DNA from: a virus
DNA: 24,451 nt
Strand: one strand, 5' to 3'
IMG/VR virus record: IMGVR_UViG_3300025684_000066
Span: 1-24,451 of that record
In this document: positions 7,800 to 14,276 of the stretch, piece by piece
Numbering within the stretch: position 1 is the first letter of the stretch
Layout of the letters: the number at the start of each line of letters is the position of its first letter
Made by a program: the position numbers and the translations under genes
The notes under the pieces: model-generated
What the model was told of the DNA's origin: nothing
Seen by the model: the letters and a program-made list of their open reading frames with translations, nothing else
The model's database searches: none

Positions 7800-7816
7800 G
7801 TCACAGCAGGGTCACA
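7800..7816 (+). repeat. two GTCACA direct repeats, 11-bp phased, before the integrase start
   Basis: GTCACA occurs at 7800-7805 and 7811-7816, about one helical turn apart, just before the integrase ATG at 7822. Together with the inverted pair at 7584-7598 they bracket the attP-like core, as arm-type integrase sites do in lambda-like attP regions. They could also autoregulate int, since they overlap its leader. Confidence 0.45.
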
Positions 7817-7821
7817 ATGAT

Positions 7822-8820
7822 ATGGCAACCGTACGGAAACGCGGCAACAAGTACCAGGCTCAGGTACGCGTCAAAGGGCACACACCTCAATCAAAATCCT
7901 TCCTAACTAAAGCAGCCGCCGACGCATGGTGTAGGCGCATAGAGTCGAGCATGGACAACGGTTCGTGGATCGATACTCGCGAATCACGGTCCGTGCTCAT
8001 CGAGAATATAGTGGACGATCTGGTCTACTCTTACGAGCGGTTCGGTCTCGAAGTGGCAGGCCCGAAGCTCGGGCAGCTAAACCAAATCAAAGAATACTTC
8101 CACGGGACTTCCCTGCATGACATGACTGTAGACGACGTTTTAACCTTTGCGGCGTATAGGAAGGAAACTGTTTGTGCAAGCACACTGCAGACGCAGATGT
8201 ATTATTTGAAGCAAGCGATTGAAAATAGCAGGATAAAAACTGAACAGCCCGTAGTAGATATAGCGATCGACGAGCTGAAGAAGAAGAAAATTATTATGGG
8301 GAGTCAGCGCCGTGACCGCCGCCTGGAAGAAGGTGAGTATGACGCGTTGATGGATGAGGCTGGCGGACACTGGATAGGGCTAACAATCGACTTAGCGATT
8401 GAATCAGGGATGCGGCAGGGAGAAATCCATGCTCTGAAATGGTCTGACATCGACGAAAAGAAAGGCGTAATCAGGCTACTGCGCAAGGACAAGCACGCTG
8501 AGACAGGACAAACAAAGAGCGTAATTCCCCTTTTAAAGGGCGTGAGAGAGGCGCTCCTACGTGCACAGAATGTGTTTGGGCAAGGCCCGAACCTTATCCC
8601 TGCAAAGCGTGCAGCAAGCATTTCGGACAAGTTTGCCAAGATGACTAAGAAGCTGGGGATTGAAGACTTGCGCTTCCATGATTTACGGCACGAAGCGATT
8701 AGTCGAATGTTTGAACGCGGTATGAGGGTAGAGCAAGTGAGGGTGGTATCAGGCCACCGCACACTTGATCAGTTGAGCAGGTACATTAACTTGCGTGCGG
8801 AAGATTTAGCAGGCTTGTAA
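7822..8820 (+). CDS. int: tyrosine recombinase, phage integrase
   Basis: A 332-residue site-specific recombinase expected to insert the phage DNA at a host tRNA-Ser and, with an excisionase, remove it. Residues 1-45 form an AP2-like arm-binding region (VRKRGNKYQAQVRVKG), residues about 55-145 the core-binding SAM-like domain, and residues about 165-325 the catalytic domain. The catalytic set is visible: R198 (SGMRQGEI), H286 and R289 (HDLRHEA), H312 (GHRT) and the nucleophile Y321, with a candidate lysine in the 222-232 hairpin. Length is normal and no key residue is missing. It is the only plus-strand gene right of the tail block and converges with the xis-like gene, overlapping it by 35 bases. 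Confidence 0.95.
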   Translation: MATVRKRGNKYQAQVRVKGHTPQSKSFLTKAAADAWCRRIESSMDNGSWIDTRESRSVLIENIVDDLVYSYERFGLEVAGPKLGQLNQIKEYFHGTSLHDMTVDDVLTFAAYRKETVCASTLQTQMYYLKQAIENSRIKTEQPVVDIAIDELKKKKIIMGSQRRDRRLEEGEYDALMDEAGGHWIGLTIDLAIESGMRQGEIHALKWSDIDEKKGVIRLLRKDKHAETGQTKSVIPLLKGVREALLRAQNVFGQGPNLIPAKRAASISDKFAKMTKKLGIEDLRFHDLRHEAISRMFERGMRVEQVRVVSGHRTLDQLSRYINLRAEDLAGL

Positions 8821-8998
8821 GGTAGGCGGCAACTCCTAAAGTTGGGAATAAGTATTTTTTCCCACGTTTGATGTGAGGGATATCAAGCATCCCTCGGTAA
8901 GTTTGTTGGTAGATTGTTTGTTTTTTAACTTTTAACAGTAAGGCCAGTTCTTCTAAGTCCATGAAAGGGCCGTATTTTTCTAATAGAAGTGTTTCCAA
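8786..8998 (-). CDS. small HTH protein, AlpA/excisionase-like
   Basis: A 70-residue protein with a MerR/HTH_17-type winged-helix pattern: MDLEELALLLKVKKQTIYQ, a turn, then HIKRGKKYLFPTLGVAAYL. This is the usual form of recombination directionality factors and AlpA-like regulators. Its position tail-to-tail with the integrase supports an excisionase role. The longest frame uses a TTG start at 8998; an ATG at 8962 is possible, though it would trim the N-terminus, and neither has a strong ribosome site. Two operator-like repeats lie just upstream (9032-9068), so its expression is probably controlled by the phage repressor. Confidence 0.7.
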   Translation of the reverse strand: METLLLEKYGPFMDLEELALLLKVKKQTIYQQTYRGMLDIPHIKRGKKYLFPTLGVAAYLTSLLNLPHAS

Positions 8999-9031
8999 TT
9001 CCGGTTTGTCCTTAACCTACCGATCGTTTTA

Positions 9032-9068
9032 TAATAGTAATGCTATTATTGGAATAGTAAAGCTTTAT
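9032..9068 (-). promoter_or_regulatory. two tandem operator-like repeats upstream of the xis-like gene
   Basis: TAATAGT-AAT-GCTATTA at 9032-9048 is a 17-bp 7-3-7 inverted repeat that fits the consensus shared with other early promoters of the window. GAATAGT-AAA-GCTTTAT at 9052-9068 is a weaker second copy (10 of 14 arm positions), 20 bp away, overlapping the stop of the XRE gene. On the minus strand TATTAT/TATAAA elements within the first site could serve as a -10 for the xis-like gene. Confidence 0.55.
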
Positions 9069-9635
9069 TTAGGAATATGTTACTGACACAACCGACCAGA
9101 GGTGCGAGATTTTTGCGGCTGGGGGCACGTCGTTTGGTAAATAAAACTTGATCGTTTTTTGTGCTTTTAATCGGGCAGCAAACATTTTTGGCTCGCGCAT
9201 ATTAGCGGGTTTAGTTAGGCGGACGTAGCAGCTCATAGCTGGGCACGGTGATTCAAAGGTGTCCCTGTATGCTGCGGAAGTGTGTGGGACTTCAATTAGA
9301 AAAGACTCATCGTCTGATCTGCTGAAGATTACTTTATCGATTGGCGTGGTCATGTCATTAGCAGACCATTTGACATTTTTTCGCGTTATGCTTGGCAGAC
9401 TCTCTTCTATATTAGGGTCAATGTCTCTAGGATCTACATCTAAGAAGTTGGCTAGCTTTATGATGGCTGGGGCTCGCATCTCAGTGATCCCAGATAGGTA
9501 ATGGCTTATTGCACCTTGGGTCCAGCCAAGTTCTTTGGCAGCGGTTACTTGGGTGAATCGCATCTCTAGACGTTTTTTATTCCAGATCTTGCGGAGATTT
9601 TTTACTATTGTTGGAAATTCGTCTCTTGTGTTCAT
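9069..9635 (-). CDS. XRE-family transcriptional regulator, candidate phage repressor
   Basis: A 188-residue protein. Residues about 26-66 form a lambda-repressor-like helix-turn-helix (TQVTAAKELGWTQGAISHYL, then APAIIKLANFLDVDP). The C-terminal half is beta-rich but shows no clear Ser/Lys dyad of an S24/LexA peptidase, so self-cleavage is not supported. AGGAGG seven bases upstream defines the ATG at 9635. The gene overlaps the end of the VRR-NUC gene by 59 bases and points the same way as the replication genes, which is unusual for a CI-type repressor. It is the only HTH regulator of this type in the window and the best candidate to bind the 17-bp repeats. A Cro-like or late regulator is the alternative. 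Confidence 0.85.
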   Translation of the reverse strand: MNTRDEFPTIVKNLRKIWNKKRLEMRFTQVTAAKELGWTQGAISHYLSGITEMRAPAIIKLANFLDVDPRDIDPNIEESLPSITRKNVKWSANDMTTPIDKVIFSRSDDESFLIEVPHTSAAYRDTFESPCPAMSCYVRLTKPANMREPKMFAARLKAQKTIKFYLPNDVPPAAKISHLWSVVSVTYS

Positions 9636-10032
9636 ACACGTCTCCTCCTGAGTGTGTTACAGCTTGAATCCAGTGGGCTACGTCCTTTCTAGAAACACTT
9701 TGTTCTATATACTTAGATTTACATATATTAGTAGAAAAGTCATCTACTATTATTATGGCCGTGTCAGCAACACCCAGCACCAACGCTACATTTGTCGAGG
9801 GTTTCATCCGCTCTAGCCACGAACATTGGAGCGCGGACAACGAGTGACGGATCACGGTGTCGTCTCGTGCAGGCAGGGTTTTGACGTACTTATACTCAAC
9901 AAACAGTAGGCCTGCCGGGCCTGCATACATAGCGTCAGGCACCCCTCCCGTATACGTGTCGTGGATTTTCCACTTGTACACATCAGGGTGCAGCGCGTTG
10001 TGTATGGACTTGATGAAGCCATGTTCGTTCAT
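9577..10032 (-). CDS. VRR-NUC-like PD-(D/E)XK nuclease
   Basis: A 151-residue protein with the compact VRR-NUC nuclease core: GGVPD at residues 29-33 (catalytic D33), then FVEYK with E46 and K48 forming the E-x-K motif, and a conserved glutamine in SLSALQCSWLERM (Q69). Small phage VRR-NUC proteins act on branched or flapped DNA during recombination and packaging. The C-terminal 40 residues are extra and overlap the start of the XRE gene. The ribosome site is weak. A 90-base gap separates it from the SSB-like gene, and it probably shares a transcript with that gene and the SNF2 helicase. Confidence 0.8.
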   Translation of the reverse strand: MNEHGFIKSIHNALHPDVYKWKIHDTYTGGVPDAMYAGPAGLLFVEYKYVKTLPARDDTVIRHSLSALQCSWLERMKPSTNVALVLGVADTAIIIVDDFSTNICKSKYIEQSVSRKDVAHWIQAVTHSGGDVYEHKRRISNNSKKSPQDLE

Positions 10033-10122
10033 ATAGCTAAGTGATCCGTTGTGACCGACGGTGGATCAAGCCGTCAAGGGGCAAGGCGCTTTATCAGTGC
10101 GCTGCTGGTCGAGAGGATTTAG

Positions 10123-10818
10123 TTACTGGTACTTTTCGTATAAGGCTTCTGCGGCGTTGTAGTCTTCTTCCATCGCCCAACCTACCCAAGACACTTCGCA
10201 GTTCATGAAGGCTTTACCCATCTTGTTCTCGGTTGAAATGCCAGACACCTTCCACAAACCTGCAAACCGATCACCGCCGCGCATACCGATCTGAGAGTTC
10301 CAGTTCTTGGATACGCGGAGCTTAGATGATGCGAAGTCCATGATGCACGGTGTACGGTCAAGCTCACCTGTCTCAGGGTTCTTGAGCAGAATAACGTGAG
10401 CGTGAGTCTCGTTGATGTCGTACTCAGATGGTTTGTCTTGTTCGTTAACTCTGTCTTGAGCTTCTTGCATAGAATCGAAAGCACCGAGGTAGCCGCCGCC
10501 TGCATCTAACTGACGCCATACGACAAATTCAGTTTTGAAGGTTAAGCTAATGGCATAGAGATCGCTGCCGTAATTCTGGTTAGTTAGAGTGTTGACGAAG
10601 TGTCCTGGCTCACAGCCCTCTACGTAATTGGCGTGGTGCTTGTCAACTTCGTTGGACATCTTTTGGAGAAGCTTAACGCGCGGTATTGCTACGTTAGATC
10701 CTACATTCTCGTTGCCGCGGCCAACACCTTGTACTGCTTTGAGGTGCGACGGAAGCGTGTCAGAAGATGAAACTAATGGAGATACTTGTGTTGATACTGC
10801 TTTTGCTGTTGCTGGCAT
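10123..10818 (-). CDS. probable single-stranded DNA-binding/replication accessory protein
   Basis: A 231-residue soluble protein with a disordered Ser/Thr-rich N-terminus, then a conserved-looking core (NVAIPRVKLLQKMSNEVDKH, GHFVNTLTNQNYG, VVWRQLDAGGGYLGAF). Proteins of this appearance occur in phage replication clusters, where they are often labelled single-strand binding proteins. Strand-rich C-terminal half and gene position agree with that, but the acidic C-terminal tail typical of SSBs is only weakly present (AMEEDYNAAEALYEKYQ). AGGA lies upstream of the ATG. The role is inferred from neighbours and family resemblance. Confidence 0.6.
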   Translation of the reverse strand: MPATAKAVSTQVSPLVSSSDTLPSHLKAVQGVGRGNENVGSNVAIPRVKLLQKMSNEVDKHHANYVEGCEPGHFVNTLTNQNYGSDLYAISLTFKTEFVVWRQLDAGGGYLGAFDSMQEAQDRVNEQDKPSEYDINETHAHVILLKNPETGELDRTPCIMDFASSKLRVSKNWNSQIGMRGGDRFAGLWKVSGISTENKMGKAFMNCEVSWVGWAMEEDYNAAEALYEKYQ

Positions 10819-10848
10819 AATATTATCCTATTGATTATTGATTCATGT

Positions 10849-11214
10849 TTATAGAGATCTAAAGTTAATGCGTCGTATTTCACGGGCCTGCAAACCAGGT
10901 ACTTCTTCGCCAAGCTTTAGAAGTTCTTTGTAAGCAGTCGACGATACCCGTCGTTGCAAGAGACTGAAGTCTTGGTTACTAATGATGTGCGCATATAACG
11001 CATCCCAGTCAGTAACGTCGGGTACAGTATCTTGGTTAATGGACACACTGGCTTTGTCATTAGCGGTACGTGACAAACCCTGCTCATCCAATTTGGTGAG
11101 GAGTTGATAATCAAGATCATCTTTTTCTTTGTTCAACTCTTTGAGCTCAGTGTTAAGACTGGCAATGCCGTCTTTCACTTTAGCCCTGGCTTCGATTAGT
11201 TCATTAATATTCAT
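10849..11214 (-). CDS. conserved phage protein with N-terminal coiled coil
   Basis: A 121-residue protein preceded by AAAGGAA. Residues 1-45 are a predicted coiled coil (ARAKVKDGIASLNTELKELN, EKDDLDYQLLTKLDE). The C-terminal half contains DWDALYAHIISNQDFSLLQR and a basic end, a layout common in small proteins paired with phage SSB or recombination genes. It lies nine bases after the SNF2 gene and 30 bases before the SSB-like gene, so it is part of the same operon. The function is unknown; a DNA-replication or recombination accessory role is suggested by context only. Confidence 0.65.
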   Translation of the reverse strand: MNINELIEARAKVKDGIASLNTELKELNKEKDDLDYQLLTKLDEQGLSRTANDKASVSINQDTVPDVTDWDALYAHIISNQDFSLLQRRVSSTAYKELLKLGEEVPGLQAREIRRINFRSL

Positions 11215-11223
11215 AAGGTTCCT

Positions 11224-12570
11224 TTAGGCTGCTTGGTTTAGTTTGTTTAGAATTTGTAGTAGGTCTTCCATTCGTTTTAGTTTGTTATTTAATTTTTCGT
11301 ACACGTCCGGTTCCCAGGTGTTACGCGCGGCAATCTGAATTATTTCAGTACGTTGGGTTTGGCCAGCGCGGTAGATACGTCGGTTGAACTGCTGGTAATG
11401 CTCAGCGTTGTAGGTTGGCGAGGCCCAGATGACAGCTGTCGCTTTTGTCATTGTCAGCCCGTGTCCTGCTGACTGCGGGTGACAGAACACAACCTGGAGT
11501 TGCCCGGCTTGCATTCGATCTACGACATCTTTGCGGTGGTGTGCTGGAGTATCGCCATCGATGACGCCATACCTGATACCCATAGCGTCAGCCATAGCAG
11601 TCAAGTGGTTCTTTTCATGCTTCCAATTGAACGCAACTAAGCTGTGCTTACGCTCAGACACTAGTTGCATTACTAGCTCATAGCGCTCGGGGTGGACGCT
11701 CTGTACTGCGCCGTGTTCGTCGTAGATCGCACCCGTACATAGTTGCAAGAGCTTCTTAACTTTTGCACCTGCGTGTACTGCGTTGATTGTAGCTGTGCCG
11801 GTGTAAAGGACGTTGTCTTCTGCAAGCGAGACGTATTGCTTCATGATCTTTGGAGGGAGCTGGACTTGTAATGTGCTAACAGTCTGCTCGGGCATCGTAA
11901 GGCATTCTTCGAGCGCGTAACGTACGTTGATATCGCTTATTAAGGAGGCAACAATTTCCTCTGCGTTGTCTTTGTCGACCCACTCGTTGGCGAAGCCGTT
12001 GAATCTTGCTGTGCAGACAGCGGCCCGGAAGCTGTAGAACCTATGCCCTAAGCGCTCGCCGTCATCAACAAGCAGCGTTGGGTGCCAGATGTCTAGAATT
12101 GTATTGCTGTTTGGCGTACCGGACATAGCGATGCGGTACTCGAAGCGGTCAACTAGCTTTTTAATCGCTTTGCTACGCTGGCTGCTTTGGTTTTTATACG
12201 CTGTGAATTCGTCAATAACTAATGTGTCGAATCGATTGAGCTTAGTTTGGTTTTTGAGCAGCCACTTAACTGCGTCGTGGTTAGTGATGACAATGTCTTC
12301 GTCACCTGAGAATGCTTTCTCCCGGTTCTTGGCGTACGCAACGGCGTACGTTAACTGCGGGGTAAACTTCTCTATGTCATCAGCCCATGAGGCTTCGAGG
12401 ATGGACAACGGTGCGAGAACTAAGGTTCGCGATCCACGCTTAGTGATGGCGTCAAGGACTGACCGGGTTTTCCCTGTGCCAGGATCGGATGTAATTAGGC
12501 ATCGTGGGTTTTTTAGTATGTGCGCTGTAGTTGCGCTTTGATGCTCGAATGGTTTTAACATATACATCAC
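11224..12570 (-). CDS. SNF2/Swi2-type superfamily 2 helicase
   Basis: A 448-residue SF2 ATPase with all helicase motifs: Walker A DPGTGKT (residues 29-35), motif Ia VLAPLSIL, motif II DEFT at 120-123 (variant of DEAH), motif III MSGTP (149-153), motif V SAGHGLTMT and motif VI QFNRRIYRAGQ. It is the typical compact phage version of SNF2, used to remodel protein-DNA complexes or help fork progression. The N-terminus has closely spaced ATGs (12570, 12567, 12561), so the exact start is uncertain. A promoter with an overlapping 17-bp operator lies just upstream, making it the first gene of the unit running to the xis-like gene. Confidence 0.9.
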   Translation of the reverse strand: MMYMLKPFEHQSATTAHILKNPRCLITSDPGTGKTRSVLDAITKRGSRTLVLAPLSILEASWADDIEKFTPQLTYAVAYAKNREKAFSGDEDIVITNHDAVKWLLKNQTKLNRFDTLVIDEFTAYKNQSSQRSKAIKKLVDRFEYRIAMSGTPNSNTILDIWHPTLLVDDGERLGHRFYSFRAAVCTARFNGFANEWVDKDNAEEIVASLISDINVRYALEECLTMPEQTVSTLQVQLPPKIMKQYVSLAEDNVLYTGTATINAVHAGAKVKKLLQLCTGAIYDEHGAVQSVHPERYELVMQLVSERKHSLVAFNWKHEKNHLTAMADAMGIRYGVIDGDTPAHHRKDVVDRMQAGQLQVVFCHPQSAGHGLTMTKATAVIWASPTYNAEHYQQFNRRIYRAGQTQRTEIIQIAARNTWEPDVYEKLNNKLKRMEDLLQILNKLNQAA

Positions 12571-12586
12571 TCATTGATGGTTTAGA

Positions 12587-12615
12587 ATATTAGCACAGCT
12601 AATACTAGTGTTCAA
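12587..12615 (-). promoter_or_regulatory. promoter with perfect 17-bp operator upstream of the SNF2 gene
   Basis: TATTAGC-ACA-GCTAATA at 12588-12604 is a perfect 7-3-7 inverted repeat in the only gap between the GP88-like and SNF2 genes. On the minus strand TTGAAC (12610-12615), a 17-bp spacer and TAATAT (12587-12592) give a moderate sigma70-like promoter whose -10 and spacer are covered by the repeat. A protein bound here would block polymerase. Confidence 0.65.
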
Positions 12616-13291
12616 GAAAAACGACTGGCTTTTCGCTAGTCCAGCAGTACCCGCAGGTTGCACAGGAGTCTGTTTTGCCAACTTGTTCGGGACACATAAT
12701 GCCGCCAAATTCTGCCGCGCTTGTGCCTACATGCGCGCTGAATTGCGTATCAGAGTCATCAGAGAACCGGATACGGAAGCGGGTATCGGCATACTTGTTT
12801 ATGTTGCTGATCATCGAACCTAGAGGCGATGTGTATGCGTGGTGGGTGTAGCCAAATACGTTTAGGTTCTCAAACTCATGCAACCATCTCTGCCACTGGG
12901 CGATGTAGATACCGTCATAAAAATCACCTAGTACATGCAGTCTAACTACGAATCCTTCTGGGTGCTTGTCGTTTAAAGACGACAACTGGCACTCTAGGTC
13001 CGAGATGAAGTTAGGGTCTGTATGGTCAAAGCGATGAGCGAAAGGCATATTGTCGCCATAACAATTGTCCCACTGGGCGCAATCGTCGGGGCAGGTAGCG
13101 CGTTCTTCAAGTGACAGGCTGTACATTGTCATGCCTTGCCACATCTTAACGGTGACTTTATCTCCTAGCTTTTTGTTTTGTTTGCCTCTCTTTAACATGT
13201 TGAGGCTTGATGGCTTGACGCCTTTTATGTACCTCGTCTGTGGCGGGCGCAGATTTCTTACTGGGATTAGGTTCTCGGCTAATGATGTCAT
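12605..13291 (-). CDS. GP88-like Cys-rich phage protein
   Basis: A 228-residue protein. The core (KLGDKVTVKMWQGMTMYSLS, then LEERATCPDDC and CYGDNMPFAHR) is a recognisable phage family, resembling Pfam 'Gene product 88'. Two cysteine clusters are visible: C67, C71, C77 near the centre and C200, C210, C213, C216 at the C-terminus, spaced as for metal or Fe-S binding. The biochemical function is unknown; the C-x3-C-x5-C triplet is reminiscent of, but not identical to, radical-SAM loops. AGGAGA precedes the ATG at 13291, supporting this start. It ends just before the SNF2 promoter. Confidence 0.75.
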   Translation of the reverse strand: MTSLAENLIPVRNLRPPQTRYIKGVKPSSLNMLKRGKQNKKLGDKVTVKMWQGMTMYSLSLEERATCPDDCAQWDNCYGDNMPFAHRFDHTDPNFISDLECQLSSLNDKHPEGFVVRLHVLGDFYDGIYIAQWQRWLHEFENLNVFGYTHHAYTSPLGSMISNINKYADTRFRIRFSDDSDTQFSAHVGTSAAEFGGIMCPEQVGKTDSCATCGYCWTSEKPVVFLEH

Positions 13292-13311
13292 CTAGAATCT
13301 CCTGTCGTAAG

Positions 13312-13512
13312 TTAGCGGCTGTGGTTTGATCGCACTGAGTCATGATCTTGATTTCCGATTTCTTCAAACGGTGTGTACTCCACGTCTCCGCTTCGGTTGG
13401 ATCGGTTACGAGCTTGTACTCGACTAGACTCCCACTTCTTTTGTAGAATGCTTGCATTGATTAGATCCTTGACTGGTTGTGCAAAAAGGGATTTGTATTC
13501 ATCATTTGTCAT
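13312..13512 (-). CDS. small soluble protein of unknown function
   Basis: A 66-residue protein opening MTNDEYKSLFAQPVKDLI, hydrophilic and Arg/Asn-rich towards its end. Its ATG lies inside the end of the upstream 50-residue membrane protein gene (11-base overlap), continuing the coupled chain, with an AGAGG-like ribosome site. It stops 20 bases before the GP88-like start. A competing frame (13158-13457) overlaps both this gene and the GP88-like gene, so the call is tentative. No family recognised. Confidence 0.45.
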   Translation of the reverse strand: MTNDEYKSLFAQPVKDLINASILQKKWESSRVQARNRSNRSGDVEYTPFEEIGNQDHDSVRSNHSR

Positions 13513-13654
13513 ACTTTTTTGCCTCTTTTTTACGTGCTTTGAATTCTGCTTCTTCGTCTTGGATAAGATGAATTAGCCAGGCTGCTTTGAATGCTAAGGC
13601 GGTTAAGACAACAGCGAGCAGTGTTACTAGGGCATTTAATATTTCGCTTATCAT
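13502..13654 (-). CDS. 50-residue single-span membrane protein with charged tail
   Basis: The product opens MISEILNALVTLLAVVLTAL: one transmembrane helix (residues about 5-30), followed by a highly charged helical tail (DEEAEFKARKKEAKKYDK). GGAGG lies nine bases upstream. Its ATG overlaps the stop of the 96-residue membrane protein (ATGA) and its end overlaps the next start. One helix plus a charged coil resembles small phage membrane accessory or lysis-related proteins, but no family is recognised. Confidence 0.6.
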   Translation of the reverse strand: MISEILNALVTLLAVVLTALAFKAAWLIHLIQDEEAEFKARKKEAKKYDK

Positions 13655-13941
13655 GGGTCAACCTCCACCCACCGAAAAGATCGGTAGGGAAATTTTTTGG
13701 TTTTAACGAACATGAGTTGTTCGCGAGTCATGGTGCGTTTCATGATGAGTAGCGTGATGGATATGGCGAGGCCGCCGACCATTGCAGCCATCATGCCGCC
13801 AAATGTCCCTGCGAACAGGAACATAAGGAGGCCAGTACATGCGACATCGAGCGGGATATCAAAAGAGATAGCTCGGCGCACACCAAATTTAAAGATCAGG
13901 AACAGGAGACCTGCTGCTGAAAGTAGCCCTGCTGTAATCAT
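13651..13941 (-). CDS. 96-residue polytopic membrane protein
   Basis: A hydrophobic protein with a first span at residues 2-20 (ITAGLLSAAGLLFLIF) and one long or two short spans between about 31 and 68 (CTGLLMFLFAGTFGGMM, VGGLAISITLLIM). A basic C-terminal tail follows (KTKKFPYRSFRWVEVDP). AGGAG is correctly placed before the ATG at 13941. The three-span layout with a short charged tail is holin-like in general form, but no holin family is identified and no endolysin is nearby. It is in the middle of a five-gene overlapping cassette. Confidence 0.65.
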   Translation of the reverse strand: MITAGLLSAAGLLFLIFKFGVRRAISFDIPLDVACTGLLMFLFAGTFGGMMAAMVGGLAISITLLIMKRTMTREQLMFVKTKKFPYRSFRWVEVDP

Positions 13942-14014
13942 AGATGACTCCTAATAATGTGATTATGATTAGTGCGATTTCTGCGGCGTTTAGTAGTACT
14001 GCAAGTAATGTCAT
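13889..14014 (-). CDS. 41-residue putative membrane peptide
   Basis: The product opens MTLLAVLLNAAEIALIIITL: one hydrophobic span (residues about 2-24) and a short Ser/Arg-rich tail. The ATG overlaps the upstream stop (ATGA), and the 3' end overlaps the next membrane gene by 53 bases. The long overlap lowers confidence, although coupling and hydrophobic pattern agree with the neighbours. Confidence 0.4.
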   Translation of the reverse strand: MTLLAVLLNAAEIALIIITLLGVIYDYSRATFSSRSPVPDL

Positions 14015-14163
14015 TCGTTTGTCCTGAGATGAAAGTACGCAACAGTGCATACAACAGCGACTAGTACAAATACGTACAAGCCGACTGCTAGCATCTGCGC
14101 GAAGATTGTGAGTAAAGCGGCTACTGCGATTGCATAGCCAAAGCGTATAAGTAACTTTTTCAT
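14011..14163 (-). CDS. 50-residue two-span membrane protein
   Basis: The product opens MKKLLIRFGYAIAVAALLTI, with two hydrophobic spans (residues about 8-24 and 28-44) and a short end HLRTNE. The frame is open further upstream to 14256, but that extension would run through the terminator at 14215-14247, so the ATG at 14163 is chosen; AGAGAG lies upstream. It is the first gene after the terminator and begins the cassette of tiny overlapping membrane proteins. The function is unknown. Confidence 0.55.
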   Translation of the reverse strand: MKKLLIRFGYAIAVAALLTIFAQMLAVGLYVFVLVAVVCTVAYFHLRTNE

Positions 14164-14214
14164 AGGGATTCTCTCTTCACGATTCATGAGGATCATTTGA
14201 ATTCCGATCGGGAA

Positions 14215-14247
14215 TAAAAAAGCCCTAATACATACAGTCATTAGGGC
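14215..14247 (-). terminator. rho-independent terminator after the Cas4-like nuclease gene
   Basis: On the minus strand a perfect 8-bp stem GCCCTAAT / ATTAGGGC with a 10-base loop is followed directly by TTTTTT. It lies 30 bases past the end of the nuclease gene, separating it from the membrane-protein cassette. Read-through would be needed for that cassette unless it has its own promoter. Confidence 0.8.
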
Positions 14248-14276
14248 AAGGGGCACTTCAGGGAGGAATACAGTGT

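Larger units (their letters stand above)
7583..7821. other. non-coding attachment region between tail genes and integrase
   Basis: This 239-bp gap has no convincing ORF. It holds a 15-bp inverted repeat at 7584-7598, an AT-rich stretch with a weak operator-like element at 7623-7639 (AAATAGT-ATT-ATCAATA, 11 of 14 arm positions), a tRNA-Ser-like core at 7729-7748, a predicted integrase promoter at 7762-7789 and two GTCACA direct repeats at 7800-7816. The combination fits a phage attP with arm sites on both sides of the core. Confidence 0.6.

Noticed and set aside
9726-9752. Near-palindrome TATTAGTAGA...TCTACTATTA inside the VRR-NUC gene
   Set aside because: The 7-base spacing does not fit the 7-3-7 operator geometry and it is coding, so it is probably incidental.
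10036-10072. GATCC...GGATC stem between the SSB-like and nuclease genes
   Set aside because: Imperfect stem with no T-tract on either strand; not supported as a terminator.
13158-13457. 99-codon minus-strand frame
   Set aside because: It overlaps the GP88-like gene by 134 bases, including that gene's strong ribosome site, and also overlaps the coupled 66-residue ORF. It has an AGGA before its ATG and protein-like composition, so it cannot be fully excluded, but it is the less economical choice.
14011-14256. 81-codon version of the two-span membrane protein
   Set aside because: Its extra N-terminal codons run through the rho-independent terminator at 14215-14247, so the internal ATG at 14163 is preferred.
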